Notes: generated by a model from the letters alone, not told the origin. A stretch of 64,000 bases of DNA from Lewinellaceae bacterium (GCA_020636005.1 JACJYR010000001.1:1-64000); one strand, 5' to 3'; counted from the stretch's first letter, positions 25,501 through 33,174 are shown. Made by a program: numbers and translations.

Positions 25501-26563
25501 GAAAATGTTGGTTATTTGGATGGTAAACATGCACACCCATGTTGGTTGACAGCATCCAGATAGCACCCTGGTTGTCAACGAATAATTTCGCCAAATAGGA
25601 AAGCCTGATTTTGTTTCCATGTTTGGTATGGGGTGGTACGAATAGCAGGTCTTGCGTATGCGGGTGCAAGCGGTAGATACCTTCGGATTTTGTACAAAGC
25701 CAGAGCTGCCCCTGAGGGTTCAATGCAATGGAAGGAACCTCCTGCCCTTCGAATGGAAGTGCAGTATTTTCCGGCATTCGAAATGGGGTCAGGCACCTAT
25801 CTGTGCCTGATTGGACAAAAAGGCCCTTCTCTGTGGCAAACCACAATTTACCCTGTCGGTCCTCGACGATTTTCCGCACAGAAAAAGTAGTATCGTTTCC
25901 GATGAACTGGTCATCACAAGGGAGCCACCAATCGCCGGGCGAGCCGTTTTTCCCAATTTTATAAACCCCTCTTTTGGTGCCTACCCAAACATCCCCATTT
26001 TTATCTTCTACAATATCGAAGACCCAAATCCCTGCGGACAGGCTATGTTTTGGATGAGGTGGGAAAGAATGAATCTTCGGTTCGGCGTTGTCTTTTTCTT
26101 TGAGCCAGAGCCCCGACCCATTGCCCATCCAACTGTCCCCATTCTGGCAACGGCCTATGACTGTTGCACGGCTGCCTAATTTCTCATGGGCGAATGTTCC
26201 TGTTGCTGGGTTAAACCTGTCCAGGATATCGACGTCGTTAAAACCAATCAATAACTTCCCGTCAGCCTCTATTTCCAAAAAAGCGATGTGATTGCTGGCC
26301 ATGCTGTTGCTGTCGGCCGAATTGTGCAGGAAGGTGGTGAATTTTTGTCCATCAAAACGCTGCAAGCCATATTGGAATCCAATCCAGATAAATCCATGGT
26401 GGTCTTGGGCGATGGCTGTGGCGAAATTGTGGGAAAGGCCATTTTCAACTTTTAGATGTTGAAAATGATGAAGCTGCTGGTATGGTTGAGCGGTTGCCAG
26501 CAAGCAGTGGCAAAAGAGGATTAGGTAGGATATTGAAAATTTTTTATTGAACTGAAGAGGCAT
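22514..26563 (-). CDS. Hybrid two-component system protein: Reg_prop sensor, histidine kinase, receiver and AraC-type regulator in one chain
   Basis: About 1349 residues from the start at 26563 (MPLQFNKK), chosen because it gives a signal-anchor ending LLATAQ. The periplasmic part (about 30-740) is a two-bladed propeller of Reg_prop repeats (LEDQAGMIWLGTYGGGVFRF, IIEDHKGYIWIVSS) followed by a Y_Y_Y domain. A membrane span lies near 790-810. The kinase core has H853 in NISHEFRTPL, an N-box, GIGIAADQLPRIFERF and GTGIGLT. The receiver has LLLIEDN and the phospho-acceptor D1153 in SDVMMP. The C-terminus is an AraC helix-turn-helix (SRSQLFRKLK; FNDPKYFSRAFSQEFG). HTCS proteins usually sense glycans and switch on polysaccharide-use genes. 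No such locus is adjacent, so the target is unknown. Confidence 0.92.
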   Translation of the reverse strand: MPLQFNKKFSISYLILFCHCLLATAQPYQQLHHFQHLKVENGLSHNFATAIAQDHHGFIWIGFQYGLQRFDGQKFTTFLHNSADSNSMASNHIAFLEIEADGKLLIGFNDVDILDRFNPATGTFAHEKLGSRATVIGRCQNGDSWMGNGSGLWLKEKDNAEPKIHSFPPHPKHSLSAGIWVFDIVEDKNGDVWVGTKRGVYKIGKNGSPGDWWLPCDDQFIGNDTTFSVRKIVEDRQGKLWFATEKGLFVQSGTDRCLTPFRMPENTALPFEGQEVPSIALNPQGQLWLCTKSEGIYRLHPHTQDLLFVPPHTKHGNKIRLSYLAKLFVDNQGAIWMLSTNMGVHVYHPNNQHFQWFNEANALILGQPSPSFQMVLEDSKNHLWRLSNGVEVEGYPALNQNVLESLLPGYAISEAPGGIFWLSSAKGKVKRIDSNTGKVQSFIEDPYSVGSTSYSNYPSAECVDRNGNFWAGFWGGGAAYFDEKDLENPKLWSCKYKDPDVPLGCAIQAILESKDGKVWFGSAGEGLAVFNPTNNSWKAYRKGDKENELQHGYVRCLLEDQAGMIWLGTYGGGVFRFDPGSETFTPFNRGNGLPDDLIEEIIEDHKGYIWIVSSKTLTRLDPVQGTFQTFDQEDGLPETNFNRMTYAKNGSGRMFLATGQGYVVFHPDSIRVDTVPPNTAIVKMSRYRIDGQGSKPIEVGGIAEKESIELSYKDYIVTFEFAAITFQKAPRTTIEYKLEGFQNDWIQLDGSRQVSFTSLPAGSYQLLVRSANADGYWDKTPATLRIIVSPPWWKTWWAYSFYALAVMAAFWFLRRRELRRIHLQNQLEKEYFERARLEELDQVRSHFLTNISHEFRTPLTVILGMTEEIEEPKSAKNLIRKSGENLLRLVNQLLDFGKLEAGKLELQPQSGNLVTFLNYLLESFHSLAEHKNVQLVFEPSQEHLIMDFDEEKMQHIVSNLLSNAIKFTPRDGKVTLSVARSESNVTIQVKDTGIGIAADQLPRIFERFYQISDPMSKGEPGTGIGLTFTKELVELMDGKIEVESVEGEGSVFRVTLPVRQSSVRQFGSSTAHSSTVSSPAIEPDTGRLGTDELRTDELNTGELSSLLLIEDNPEVVAYIRTILHEEYDIMVAENGAIGIEKAIESIPDVIISDVMMPVKDGFAVTQFLKNDERTSHIPIILLTAKADAESRLEGLERGADAYLAKPFDKKELRLRLEKLIELRKKLQARYAQFAPLQQSDDIGLQIEDAFLQKLNAIIEANLGEAEFNVNELCNEMLMSRSQLFRKLKALTDKSIVAYLRSARLHKARELLQTGELNVTEVAFEVGFNDPKYFSRAFSQEFGYAPKELG
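23270..23400 (-). repeat. Iterated-word repeat encoding the kinase-receiver linker
   Basis: The segment is built from variants of GGCAGTTCG, ACAGTTCGAC and AGTCTCCAGTC repeated about a dozen times. It encodes a disordered Ser/Thr/Gln/Glu-rich linker (VRQSSVRQFGSSTAHS, then TDELRTDELNTGELS) between the ATPase domain and the receiver. The rest of the gene lacks this composition, so the linker appears to have grown by repeat expansion while staying in frame. Confidence 0.7.
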
Positions 26564-26995
26564 CCAAAATGTAGCTATGTGTTCCTTCAGAGTATCAAGC
26601 ATGTTACAAAGTAATGCCAAATGTAGCGAATCATGTGAATAAGGCAGAAGATTGACGACAAAAGTCGGTGGTTGGAAAATGCAGGTAATACCTTATTTCA
26701 CGGCCATCGTATCGGTCCAGACAATTGGGTGGCCTACCAAAAAGCGCTTTTGACGTCCTGTGTTATTCCCTGCTCATTCTTATTGGGCAGGTCATTTTCA
26801 ATGGTTTATTTGACGGAAGACAGGAATGCCTTCCTGAAGCTCATTTTCGTAAACCAACCTGCCCAGCCCATCAATGAGGTGAAGTTTAGCAACTGGCGAC
26901 TGCTTGTGAACCGTTGTACAATCCGGTCATTTATCATCACCGCTCAACCATCAATTTCCAGGATACCCGGGCGGGGCCACTCTCCATGACCATTT
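26564..26995. other. Spacer upstream of the sensor kinase; no supported gene
   Basis: A plus-strand frame at 26672-26989 has no start context, signal or family motif. On the minus strand a TACATTTG word (26618-26625) fits the Bacteroidota -7 element and lies 55 bp ahead of the kinase start, but no clear -33 element accompanies it. Confidence 0.4.
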
Positions 26996-27158
26996 TCAAT
27001 CCCCGCCGTTCAACCGCCGCAGTTCCTCCTCCATCGCTCCTCTTGAGCGCTTGGCTGCTTTCATTTTTTGGTTACCAAATTTCCAGGTGGCACTGGCCCT
27101 GAACCACTGGGAGTCGAACGAGCGCACCCCGTCGATTTCGATACCGCCGTTAGTCAAT
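26996..27158 (-). pseudogene. C-terminal fragment of a TonB-dependent receptor / outer-membrane beta-barrel protein
   Basis: The last ~50 codons before the stop read VRSFDSQWFRASATWKFGNQ, then KMKAAKRSRGAMEEELRR. This is the characteristic end of the outer-membrane beta-barrel (OMP_b-brl_3) receptors of Bacteroidota: a final strand ATWKFGN followed by a basic, charged tail. Everything upstream is missing; at 27154 it meets another gene fragment. The assignment rests on a short but distinctive motif. Confidence 0.6.
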
Positions 27159-27552
27159 TTTCCACATCCAAAACGGACGTCGGTATGGCCTCCAACATAG
27201 CGCCCGTCACCACATCCAGCGTCTTCCCAACCGCATGGAAGCCCGGCGTCACCGTCACCGTGCCAGTTGGTATGACCACGTCCCGGCACTTTTGCGGCAC
27301 ATACCCATCGCTCCAGTTGGCGGGGTCCGACCACAGGGTGCCGTCGCCGAGACCCGTCCAGGTGGAGGGCAGGGTGATATTGCTCTGCAATTCATAAGCG
27401 CCCATGTCGATGGTGGTCGTCCCAATCACGGTGGCGTTCACCTTCAGGGGGTTGCCGCCGAGGTCAATGCTGGTGCTGTTGGCGGCATTGCTGCCCATGT
27501 CCAATGCAGGAGAGCATGGCAAGAGGTGCAGGTCGGTGGGGCTGGTGAATAT
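27154..27552 (-). pseudogene. C-terminal fragment of a paralogue of the giant beta-helix protein
   Basis: About 130 codons match the end of the giant protein at 9705 nearly residue for residue: FTSPTDLHLLPCSPALDMGS, TTTIDMGAYELQSNITLPST, WTGLGDGTLWSDPANWSDG and the C-terminal TLDVVTGAMLEAIPTSVLDVEN. The nucleotide sequence is also closely similar to 9718-10110. Upstream of 27552 the similarity stops abruptly. The open frame continues to 27882 through unrelated sequence that looks out of frame. It is most likely a broken duplicate left by recombination. Confidence 0.75.
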
Positions 27553-27598
27553 CAAGGTTATTTTTTCCCCTGGTGGTGAATGGATGGTAAATGTGGAA

Positions 27599-27922
27599 CT
27601 ACTGTTTGGCGGGTAGTTGCCGCCAGGCCCCCCCGCTGTCGTACAGCGTTCCGGTACAGGTGCAGAGCACCGTGCCGTCTTCGTGCCGCAACTGGAGCCA
27701 CCCGCCTTCTTTTGGCAGGACGAAATTGGTGAGAAGGCCCGCCTGGCTTTCTTCCTTGTCTGCCCATCCAATGTCAGGAAAGCTTTTGTGTAGGGGATTT
27801 CCGTTCCGTCGTTGCGCTGGTATTCGTCCCAGAGGCAGGGAGAAAAACAACCTGCCGGGCAGTTCGCCCCCAGGTTTACCATACTTTTGGAAACTTAGTA
27901 AACCTGTGCTTTTAAAAAACAC
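27599..27922 (-). other. Possible remnant reading frame of unknown origin
   Basis: A 107-codon frame contains natural-looking protein text in its second half (GWADKEESQAGLLTNFVLPK, then EGGWLQLRHEDGTVLCTCTG), whereas the overlapping frame leading into the beta-helix fragment looks like translation of a wrong phase. It has no signal peptide and no recognised family. It may be debris of the gene into which the beta-helix tail was joined. Confidence 0.3.
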
Positions 27923-28382
27923 CAGGATGTATTGTTAGGACAGTTTGACAAATCTAACAACAATCCGGTGTTCTTCGTGTTACCTGCGCCGAAATTGTGA
28001 TAAGGATCAGGTATGTCAAGCCTTTAGCTTGGAACGAAATTTGGTTTAGCTGCCTCATCCATTGCGATTTTTTCTATCCTTGCTTTTTTCCTTTCATACA
28101 AAGCCGGATGCAGTAAGATCAGGCTTTAGATCCTGTGACAGGTTGTTCCCTCTTTGACATTTCAAGGCTCAATTGACTCCGGGAATTGTAAATAACTCCT
28201 GGTCTGTGAGCCGTCCTTTGATGAGGGACTTGCCTTAAAGCTGAAGGTACGTTTTGTCCGGCATTCCCCGTTTCTACAGTTTAGCAAAGCCTCCCTTGGT
28301 CGTTCAAAGTGACCTGTCAACCATTTTGGGGTCTTGGCATCCCCCTTCAGAATTTATTACCCAGCACACAAAAACTTGCTTT
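27923..28382. other. Spacer without a recognisable gene
   Basis: Neither strand holds a plausible frame or hairpin repeat. It precedes the T9SS cargo gene. An in-frame extension of that gene to 28254 exists but adds residues ahead of the signal peptide, so it is regarded as untranslated. Confidence 0.45.
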
Positions 28383-29423
28383 ATGAAGAATTACATTTTA
28401 CCATTGTTTAAATTACCCAGCGGGAAAAAAAAATTTACCACACCTTTTACATCCTGCATCTTCTCTTCGCTTTTCTTCTTTGTAACTTTCAATCAGGCAA
28501 CTGCAAAAACCTATACCGCCATTGCTAATGGAAACTGGACCAGCAGCAGTACCTGGACTTGTGATCCAGCGGGCTGTACCACTCCCAATGCAGGGGATGT
28601 TATCAATATTCCTTCGCCTTACACCGTAACTATTCCAAACAATACTTCAATTGATTTTACTTCAGGAACAACCACTATAAACATTACAGGCGGCACTTTG
28701 GCCTTTGGCAACCCTGGTTCCAATTTGATATTGACTTCATCCTCTGTCATAAACTGGACGTCCGGCAGTTTAATCCCTTCAAGTAATGCCAATCATGTCG
28801 CCATACAGATAGGAACCTGGGTTTATAAACATAGTGGCCTTTCAGCGCTTTCCCCTCCTTTCCAGTTAAATGCCAGCGGTGGCATGTCCCTCCCGATAGA
28901 ATTAATTGGTTTCTCCGTAAAAAGCATCAATACCACAGCTTTCTTGCTGCACTGGCAAACCGCCTCTGAGCGCAACAACGAGAAATTCATCGTGGAGCAC
29001 AGCACGGATGGCCGGGCCTTCTCCACTATTGGCGAACAAAGGGGGGCTGGCACTACCCTGGAAACACAGACCTATCGCTTCGTCCACGAAGAGCCAGCCT
29101 TTGGCCTCAACTACTACCGCCTGAAACAAATAGACTTCGATGGCCGCTTTGATTACAGCCCGGTAGAGGTGGTCAATTTTGGAGAAATAGACAAAGTATC
29201 CATCTACCCCACCCTCACCAGCGGAACATTGAACATAGCAGCGGAGGAAGAAGCCCCTTTCACTGCTTATGTTTATAACCAGCATGGGGCGCTGCTGTTG
29301 GAGCAGCCATTTGGCGCTGCCAAAAGCAAGGAATTGGATCTTTCCCTCCTGCCGAATGGCAGCTACATCGTGGCCGTATTAATGGACGGGCAGGTCTATC
29401 GGGAGAGGGTGCTGAAGTTTTAG
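28383..29423 (+). CDS. Secreted protein with G8-like N-terminal domain and T9SS type A sorting tail
   Basis: 346 residues, taking the ATG at 28383 (MKNYILPLFK), which is followed by a positively charged stretch and a signal-peptide core (FSSLFFFVTFNQATA). Mature residues from about 45 read YTAIANGNWTSSSTWTCDP and DVINIPSPYTVTIPNN, the beta-strand pattern of G8-like/beta-solenoid domains. The middle (IELIGFSVKSINTTAFLLHW, ERNNEKFIVEHSTDG) is a fibronectin-like domain that normally precedes the sorting tail. The last ~80 residues (VSIYPTLTSGTLNIAAEEE, LDLSLLPNGSYIV, ending VYRERVLKF) are a Por_Secre_tail. The protein should cross the outer membrane by the type IX system and be attached to the surface or released. 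Its activity is unknown. Confidence 0.85.
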   Translation: MKNYILPLFKLPSGKKKFTTPFTSCIFSSLFFFVTFNQATAKTYTAIANGNWTSSSTWTCDPAGCTTPNAGDVINIPSPYTVTIPNNTSIDFTSGTTTINITGGTLAFGNPGSNLILTSSSVINWTSGSLIPSSNANHVAIQIGTWVYKHSGLSALSPPFQLNASGGMSLPIELIGFSVKSINTTAFLLHWQTASERNNEKFIVEHSTDGRAFSTIGEQRGAGTTLETQTYRFVHEEPAFGLNYYRLKQIDFDGRFDYSPVEVVNFGEIDKVSIYPTLTSGTLNIAAEEEAPFTAYVYNQHGALLLEQPFGAAKSKELDLSLLPNGSYIVAVLMDGQVYRERVLKF

Positions 29424-29473
29424 CAGGGAGCGTGAGTGGGTGACTTGGAGTTTAATGTCTTCAACTAAAGTAT

Positions 29474-29532
29474 GGATGTAGGAATTTATTCCACCACCTC
29501 ACCTTGTTTTGGCGGAATAAATTCCGACATCC
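29474..29532. repeat. Palindromic element with GGAATTTATTCC core, copy 1
   Basis: Left arm 29474-29494 and right arm 29511-29532 are inverted copies of GGATGTAGGAATTTATTCC with a couple of mismatches. The same core forms the stronger hairpin at 29816-29871. Confidence 0.65.
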
Positions 29533-29552
29533 GTTCAGGCAATTTTTCTTAA

Positions 29553-29660
29553 GGATCGAAGGAAAAATAATCCCGATGTGAAATCGGGATTATTTTTAAA
29601 AACCCTTCCAGTGCTGGGGTTTCAACATAAAAATAGGGAAGTTATTTTTTCATCGTTTCT
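29553..29660 (+). repeat. MITE-like ~110-bp repeat, copy A
   Basis: This is one of five copies (also near 32369, 33895, 37359 and, inverted, 41012). The order of blocks is GGATCGAAGGAAAAATAA, the hairpin ATCCCGAT..ATCGGGAT, AAAAACCC, a short CC..GCTGGGG hairpin, a CATAAAAATAG block and a terminal TTATTTTTTCATCGTT. The two ends are imperfect inverted repeats of each other. It lies about 260 bp before the helicase gene. Confidence 0.85.
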
Positions 29661-29706
29661 AAGTTGACGACATTGGACCGGAAGGCCCCCCTTACTGGCA
29701 ATTTCA

Positions 29707-29750
29707 GAAAAGCCGCCACAGCAATCCGTGCTGTGGCGGCTTTTCTTTTT
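29707..29750 (+). terminator. Strong Rho-independent terminator
   Basis: GAAAAGCCGCCACAGC and GCTGTGGCGGCTTTTC form a perfect 16-bp stem with a 7-nt loop, followed by TTTTT. It lies 280 bp beyond the stop of the T9SS cargo gene, after the repeats, and would insulate the helicase gene. Confidence 0.75.
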
Positions 29751-29815
29751 TACATTTGCTTTCCCAGGGCGCAGTTAAGTATTCAACCTGAATGATTGGA
29801 CAATTTTTGTATCAG

Positions 29816-29871
29816 TTGGAGGGCGGAATTTATTCCGCCATGTTACAGGCGGAATAAATTCCGCCCTCCAA
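29816..29871. repeat. Palindromic element with GGAATTTATTCC core, copy 2
   Basis: A perfect 24-bp inverted repeat (TTGGAGGGCGGAATTTATTC plus CGCC, and its complement) surrounds an 8-nt loop, 48 bp before the helicase start. It shares its core with 29474-29532. It may be mobile, a structured RNA or a protein-binding site. Confidence 0.75.
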
Positions 29872-29919
29872 TGAGCAGTGTCGCATCATTTCAAACGACT
29901 ACTTTAGGTGGGCAAATAA

Positions 29920-31251
29920 ATGTCAGTTTTCAAATCCGCCTTTGGGAAAACCCATCCTATGCCGCTGAACAAGATACCACTCGAACTTAACGAAGACTTC
30001 AAATATGCCCTCGATTTTTTAGAGAAAACCGATAAAAGCCTCTTTATCACGGGCCGGGCTGGCACCGGCAAGTCCACCCTGTTGCAGCTATTCCGGCAGA
30101 CCACCAAAAAGAAATCCGTCGTCGTGGCGCCCACGGGCATCGCCGCCCTGAACGTAAAAGGGCAGACCATCCATTCTTTTTTTGGCTTCCCGCCCCGGCT
30201 CATACAGGCCAGGGATATCCACAAGAGTTTCACCCGCAAGTGGTTTAAAAAAATAGAAGTGGTCGTAATTGATGAAATCAGCATGGTGCGGGCCGACTTG
30301 CTGGATGCCATTGACCGTTCCCTGCAGGTAAACCGTGACAATCCCCTACCCTTTGGCGGGGTGCAGATGGTCTTCATCGGCGACCTGTTCCAACTGCCGC
30401 CCATCGTGTCCACGGAGGAGGAAAAACGCTTGTTTGAAATGGTGTATCAAACGCCCTATTTTTTCTCGGCCAACGTGCTGAAGGACTTTGAATGGGAAAT
30501 CCTGGAACTGGGCAAGGTCTATCGCCAGGAAAACCGCCACTTCCTGCGCCTGCTCGATGCCGTGCGCCTCAACCAGGTGGACTACGAAGACCTCGAAGAC
30601 CTCAACGCCCGCTACCTGCCCAATTTCGAGCCGCCGGATTCCTTTGTCGTGCTCTCCCCCCGCAACGCCAAAGTGGACAGCATCAACCGCCGGGAACTGG
30701 CCAACCTGACCGGCCACGAGCATGTTTTCACAGCCACCGTCACCGGCGACTTTGACCCCCGGCTGTACCCCACCGAGGCGGCGCTGCACCTGAAGATAGG
30801 CGCCCAGGTAATGTTCATCAAAAACGACCCGGCGGGAAATTTCGTCAATGGCACCATTGGCAAGGTGGTAGCTTTGGGGGAGGAGGGCATCCGGGTCTTT
30901 TCCGATGAGCCTGGCAGCCCCGGCGAGATCACCGTTCAGCCGATGGAATGGGAAATCATCAGGTACAAGCCCAGCAAGGAAAACCCCGACGAGATAGAAA
31001 CGCAGGTGATCGGAACCTTCCAGCAGTATCCGCTGAAACTGGCCTGGGCCGTCACCATCCATAAATCGCAGGGAAAGACGTTTGATAAAGTCATCATTGA
31101 CATGGACCGGGGAGCCTTCGAGAGTGGGCAGACCTACGTGGCATTGAGCCGCTGCCGCACACTGGAGGGCATCGTGCTGAAAGAAAAACTCAAGCCTCGG
31201 GACATCATGGTGGACGAGCGGGTGGTGGAATTTTATGAGCGCTATATGTAA
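29920..31251 (+). CDS. ATP-dependent DNA helicase, PIF1/RecD-like
   Basis: 443 residues from the ATG at 29920; a second ATG at 29959 (MPLNKIPLEL) would give 430 residues and fits the family start as well. Superfamily 1B motifs are in order: Walker A GRAGTGKST (about residues 45-53), motif Ia VVVAPTGIAALNVKG, Walker B VVIDEISMV, motif III FIGDLFQLPP, motif IV near VLSPRNAKVD, a PIF1-type beta-hairpin region, and the C-terminal UvrD_C_2 motif WAVTIHKSQGKTF with TYVALSRC. Such proteins unwind DNA 5' to 3' and act at structured or stalled sites. It is compact, with no N-terminal HRDC or other extensions. It stands alone, between repeats. Confidence 0.9.
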   Translation: MSVFKSAFGKTHPMPLNKIPLELNEDFKYALDFLEKTDKSLFITGRAGTGKSTLLQLFRQTTKKKSVVVAPTGIAALNVKGQTIHSFFGFPPRLIQARDIHKSFTRKWFKKIEVVVIDEISMVRADLLDAIDRSLQVNRDNPLPFGGVQMVFIGDLFQLPPIVSTEEEKRLFEMVYQTPYFFSANVLKDFEWEILELGKVYRQENRHFLRLLDAVRLNQVDYEDLEDLNARYLPNFEPPDSFVVLSPRNAKVDSINRRELANLTGHEHVFTATVTGDFDPRLYPTEAALHLKIGAQVMFIKNDPAGNFVNGTIGKVVALGEEGIRVFSDEPGSPGEITVQPMEWEIIRYKPSKENPDEIETQVIGTFQQYPLKLAWAVTIHKSQGKTFDKVIIDMDRGAFESGQTYVALSRCRTLEGIVLKEKLKPRDIMVDERVVEFYERYM

Positions 31252-31273
31252 CCGGACAGGTTTTATTATACTA

Positions 31274-31372
31274 AAACACGGATGGTTTTGTCGGTTTGCT
31301 ATTAGCTGTTGGCAGTTGGCCATTGGCTTTTGCCAACTGCCAAAGGCCAAAAGCCATCAGCGTACAGTATAA
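31274..31372 (+). repeat. ~100-bp dispersed palindromic repeat, copy 1
   Basis: It contains AACACGGATGGTTTTGTCG, GCTATTAGCTGTTGGC, the palindrome TTGGCAGTTGGC / GCCAACTGCCAA and CATCAGCGTACAGTATAA. It is almost identical to the inverted copy at 61268-61369, 30 kb away. It begins 22 bp after the helicase stop. Confidence 0.85.
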
Positions 31373-31409
31373 ATAAACCTGAATTGGCGTTTCAACTTAA
31401 AATACAGCA

Positions 31410-31483
31410 CTTCTGAGAGACCGGATTGTCGAACCCGGCGGTTTGGCGGCAGTACCGGGGTTGGACCACACCGTCTCTCGAAG
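31410..31483 (+). other. Long hairpin in the leader of the small membrane-protein gene
   Basis: Outer arms CTTCTGAGAGACCGG (31410-31424) and CCGTCTCTCGAAG (31471-31483) pair with one bulge, and the inner AACCCGG / CCGGGGTT pair continues the stem. The structure ends 89 bp before the start codon at 31573. No known riboswitch or leader family was recognised. Confidence 0.45.
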
Positions 31484-31572
31484 ATCAGTCTGGTCTATAT
31501 TTTAAAATTACTTTACTAACAGGTTCTCGCCGGGAAAATCATTTCCCGACTTCAATCAACCAGGAAAGCTTT

Positions 31573-31995
31573 ATGAAAAAGAACATCTGTATCCTTTTCC
31601 TCCCTTTTCTACTCGCCTTAACCTTTCAGCATCCGCTTCCTGCGGCGAGTGCAAAATGGGACGATGCGGCCATCCAGCAAAGCTTTCGGACTGGCCAACC
31701 AGCCAATACTGCGGGCATCGTAAAAAAGGCCAAAACAAAAAAAGGCTGGTTTTCAAAGCTCAAGGCAAAGTTAAAATCGAAATTTAATGGAAGCGTCAAA
31801 AAAGGGAAGGGGAAGCCCGGCCGGGAAAAGGCGCCCATGCACCTTTACGTCTGCCTGGGGCTGGTAGTATTGTCCATCATCATGTTTGCATTGTACAGCT
31901 ATGGACAGGTATTCAGCATACTGGGTTCCGTCTTTGCCATAGGGGCAGCGGTGTTTTTCGTGCTGTGGTTGCTGAATTTTATGGGAGCGATTTGA
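31573..31995 (+). CDS. Small exported/membrane protein of unknown function
   Basis: 140 residues from the ATG at 31573 (MKKNICILFL). The N-terminus is a signal peptide ending LPAASA. A short acidic-to-neutral segment is followed by a very basic stretch (VKKAKTKKGWFSKLKAKLKS, then KKGKGKPGREK) and then two closely spaced membrane spans (about 92-135: YVCLGLVVLSIIMFALYSYG and SVFAIGAAVFFVLWLLNF). This layout of signal peptide, basic linker and two spans recurs in small Bacteroidota proteins of unknown role. The longer in-frame extension upstream lies within the hairpin and is not used. Confidence 0.7.
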   Translation: MKKNICILFLPFLLALTFQHPLPAASAKWDDAAIQQSFRTGQPANTAGIVKKAKTKKGWFSKLKAKLKSKFNGSVKKGKGKPGREKAPMHLYVCLGLVVLSIIMFALYSYGQVFSILGSVFAIGAAVFFVLWLLNFMGAI

Positions 31996-32109
31996 GGTGT
32001 TTGCGTATTAAAGTGTTTTGGTGTTTTCTGATAACGACTTACTACTGGTTGGCCTGGGTAGGAATCCAAACCCATAGGCAGACCAGAACGCCTAAACACC
32101 AAAACGCCC

Positions 32110-32355
32110 TCAAAACTCTATTTCGTCCTCTTTTTTCCGGTTTTTCCACCAGACGTACCCGATGCCGCCTACCAGCAAGTAGGGCATGACGAAGAGGTAG
32201 AGGATGCCGATGTTCAGGCCGTTGCCGGCCGTACCGCCATTCCGCAGGTTGCTCTCTGCACCGATTTTGCACATCGGGCACTGGGCAGGCAGGTCGGGCG
32301 TAAGCACCGACAGGAAAAGGAACAAGGACAGTATGCTGATCAAACGATTTTTCAT
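32110..32355 (-). CDS. Small membrane protein with CPMC motif, probable oxidase-assembly partner
   Basis: 81 residues. A signal-like N-terminal helix (LISILSLFLFLSVLTPDLPA) is followed at once by QCPMCK, then a Gly/Asn-rich loop, a second span (ILYLFVMPYLLVGGIGYVWW) and a basic/acidic tail. The CxxC just outside the membrane could bind a metal or take part in thiol exchange. It is the last gene of the SCO-like / DUF420 / CPMC set after the cytochrome oxidase genes, so a role in copper delivery or oxidase assembly is inferred. MITE-like copy B ends 13 bp before the start codon. Confidence 0.7.
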   Translation of the reverse strand: MKNRLISILSLFLFLSVLTPDLPAQCPMCKIGAESNLRNGGTAGNGLNIGILYLFVMPYLLVGGIGYVWWKNRKKEDEIEF

Positions 32356-32368
32356 AATGGCAAAGTTA

Positions 32369-32477
32369 AGGATCGAAGGAAGAATAATCCCGGTTTCACA
32401 GCGGGATTATTTATAAAAAACCTTCCCGTACCGGGGGTTCAAAATCAAAATAGGAAAGGTATTTTTTCATCGTTACT
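32369..32477 (+). repeat. MITE-like ~110-bp repeat, copy B
   Basis: It has the same block order as copy A, with stem changes on both sides of the first hairpin (ATCCCGGT..GCGGGAT). It lies 13 bp upstream of the minus-strand gene at 32355. The minus strand within its gene-proximal edge reads TAACTTTG, which resembles a -7 element. Confidence 0.85.
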
Positions 32478-32571
32478 AAGGAGAATATTCTGTTTAAGGG
32501 CGATTTTCAATACTTGAAGCAATGGCCGTGAAAGAGCCTGCAAAGGCCATCCGGCCATAGCCAGATCGTTC

Positions 32572-33108
32572 TCAGTTGATGTAATAGGGCTTTATCATAA
32601 AATAAAGCACCGGCCCCGTGACGGCCACATAGAGCCATACCCAATAGACCCACCTTGCCATTTTCCTGTGCCGGGCAAACTGCCTGGTATAACCCCGGAT
32701 GAACGTGAACAGGATAAAAGGGAAAATGACCGCCGCCAGCACGACATGGGTAATCAACAAGAAAAAATAAACATTTTTAACCATGCCTTCCCCACCGTAT
32801 TTAGTTTCGTCCGTCGTGATATGGTACAGCACGTAGCCCAGCAGGAACAGCAGGGATAAGGCCATCGCAGTGGTCATGGCTTTCTGGTGGTTGTCCCGTT
32901 GGCCACTTTTAATGAAATAGAGGCCGACAAGAAGGACTACTGCCGTCAGGGCATTCAGCGTGGAATAGATGGCAGGAAGGAAGGTAAAATCCATGCCCAG
33001 ATCGAGCCGGATCTGCCGCATCAGCACTACCAGGGCCAGCACGGCTGCCGTCACGACCCACGCTATTTTGTTCAGCTTCTTTTCCAATGGTAAATTTGGC
33101 TGCTCCAT
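32572..33108 (-). CDS. DUF420 family membrane protein, cytochrome oxidase assembly
   Basis: 178 residues with five predicted membrane spans. Conserved DUF420 features include LPAIYSTLNALTAVVLLVG near residue 45, GLYFIKSGQRDNHQKAMTTA and the histidine-bearing LLITHVVLAAVIFPFIL, followed by the RHRKMARWVYWVWLYVAVTG block. Proteins of this family accompany caa3-type oxidases and are linked to their maturation (CtaM-like). The gene lies 66 bp downstream of the SCO-like gene on the same strand and probably shares its transcript. Confidence 0.85.
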   Translation of the reverse strand: MEQPNLPLEKKLNKIAWVVTAAVLALVVLMRQIRLDLGMDFTFLPAIYSTLNALTAVVLLVGLYFIKSGQRDNHQKAMTTAMALSLLFLLGYVLYHITTDETKYGGEGMVKNVYFFLLITHVVLAAVIFPFILFTFIRGYTRQFARHRKMARWVYWVWLYVAVTGPVLYFMIKPYYIN

Positions 33109-33174
33109 ATTGCTAAGTTGAGGAAAGGATTTTGCAATCCGGGCATTTCACTGTTCAGAACCAATGGCTCATGG

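Noticed and set aside
26672..26989. Plus-strand frame of 105 codons upstream of the gene fragments
   Set aside because: No start signal, signal peptide or motif; composition is like random translation.
30346..31350. Minus-strand frame of 334 codons over the helicase gene
   Set aside because: Antisense to a gene with all helicase motifs; the product is rich in His/Val/Leu with no recognisable domain.
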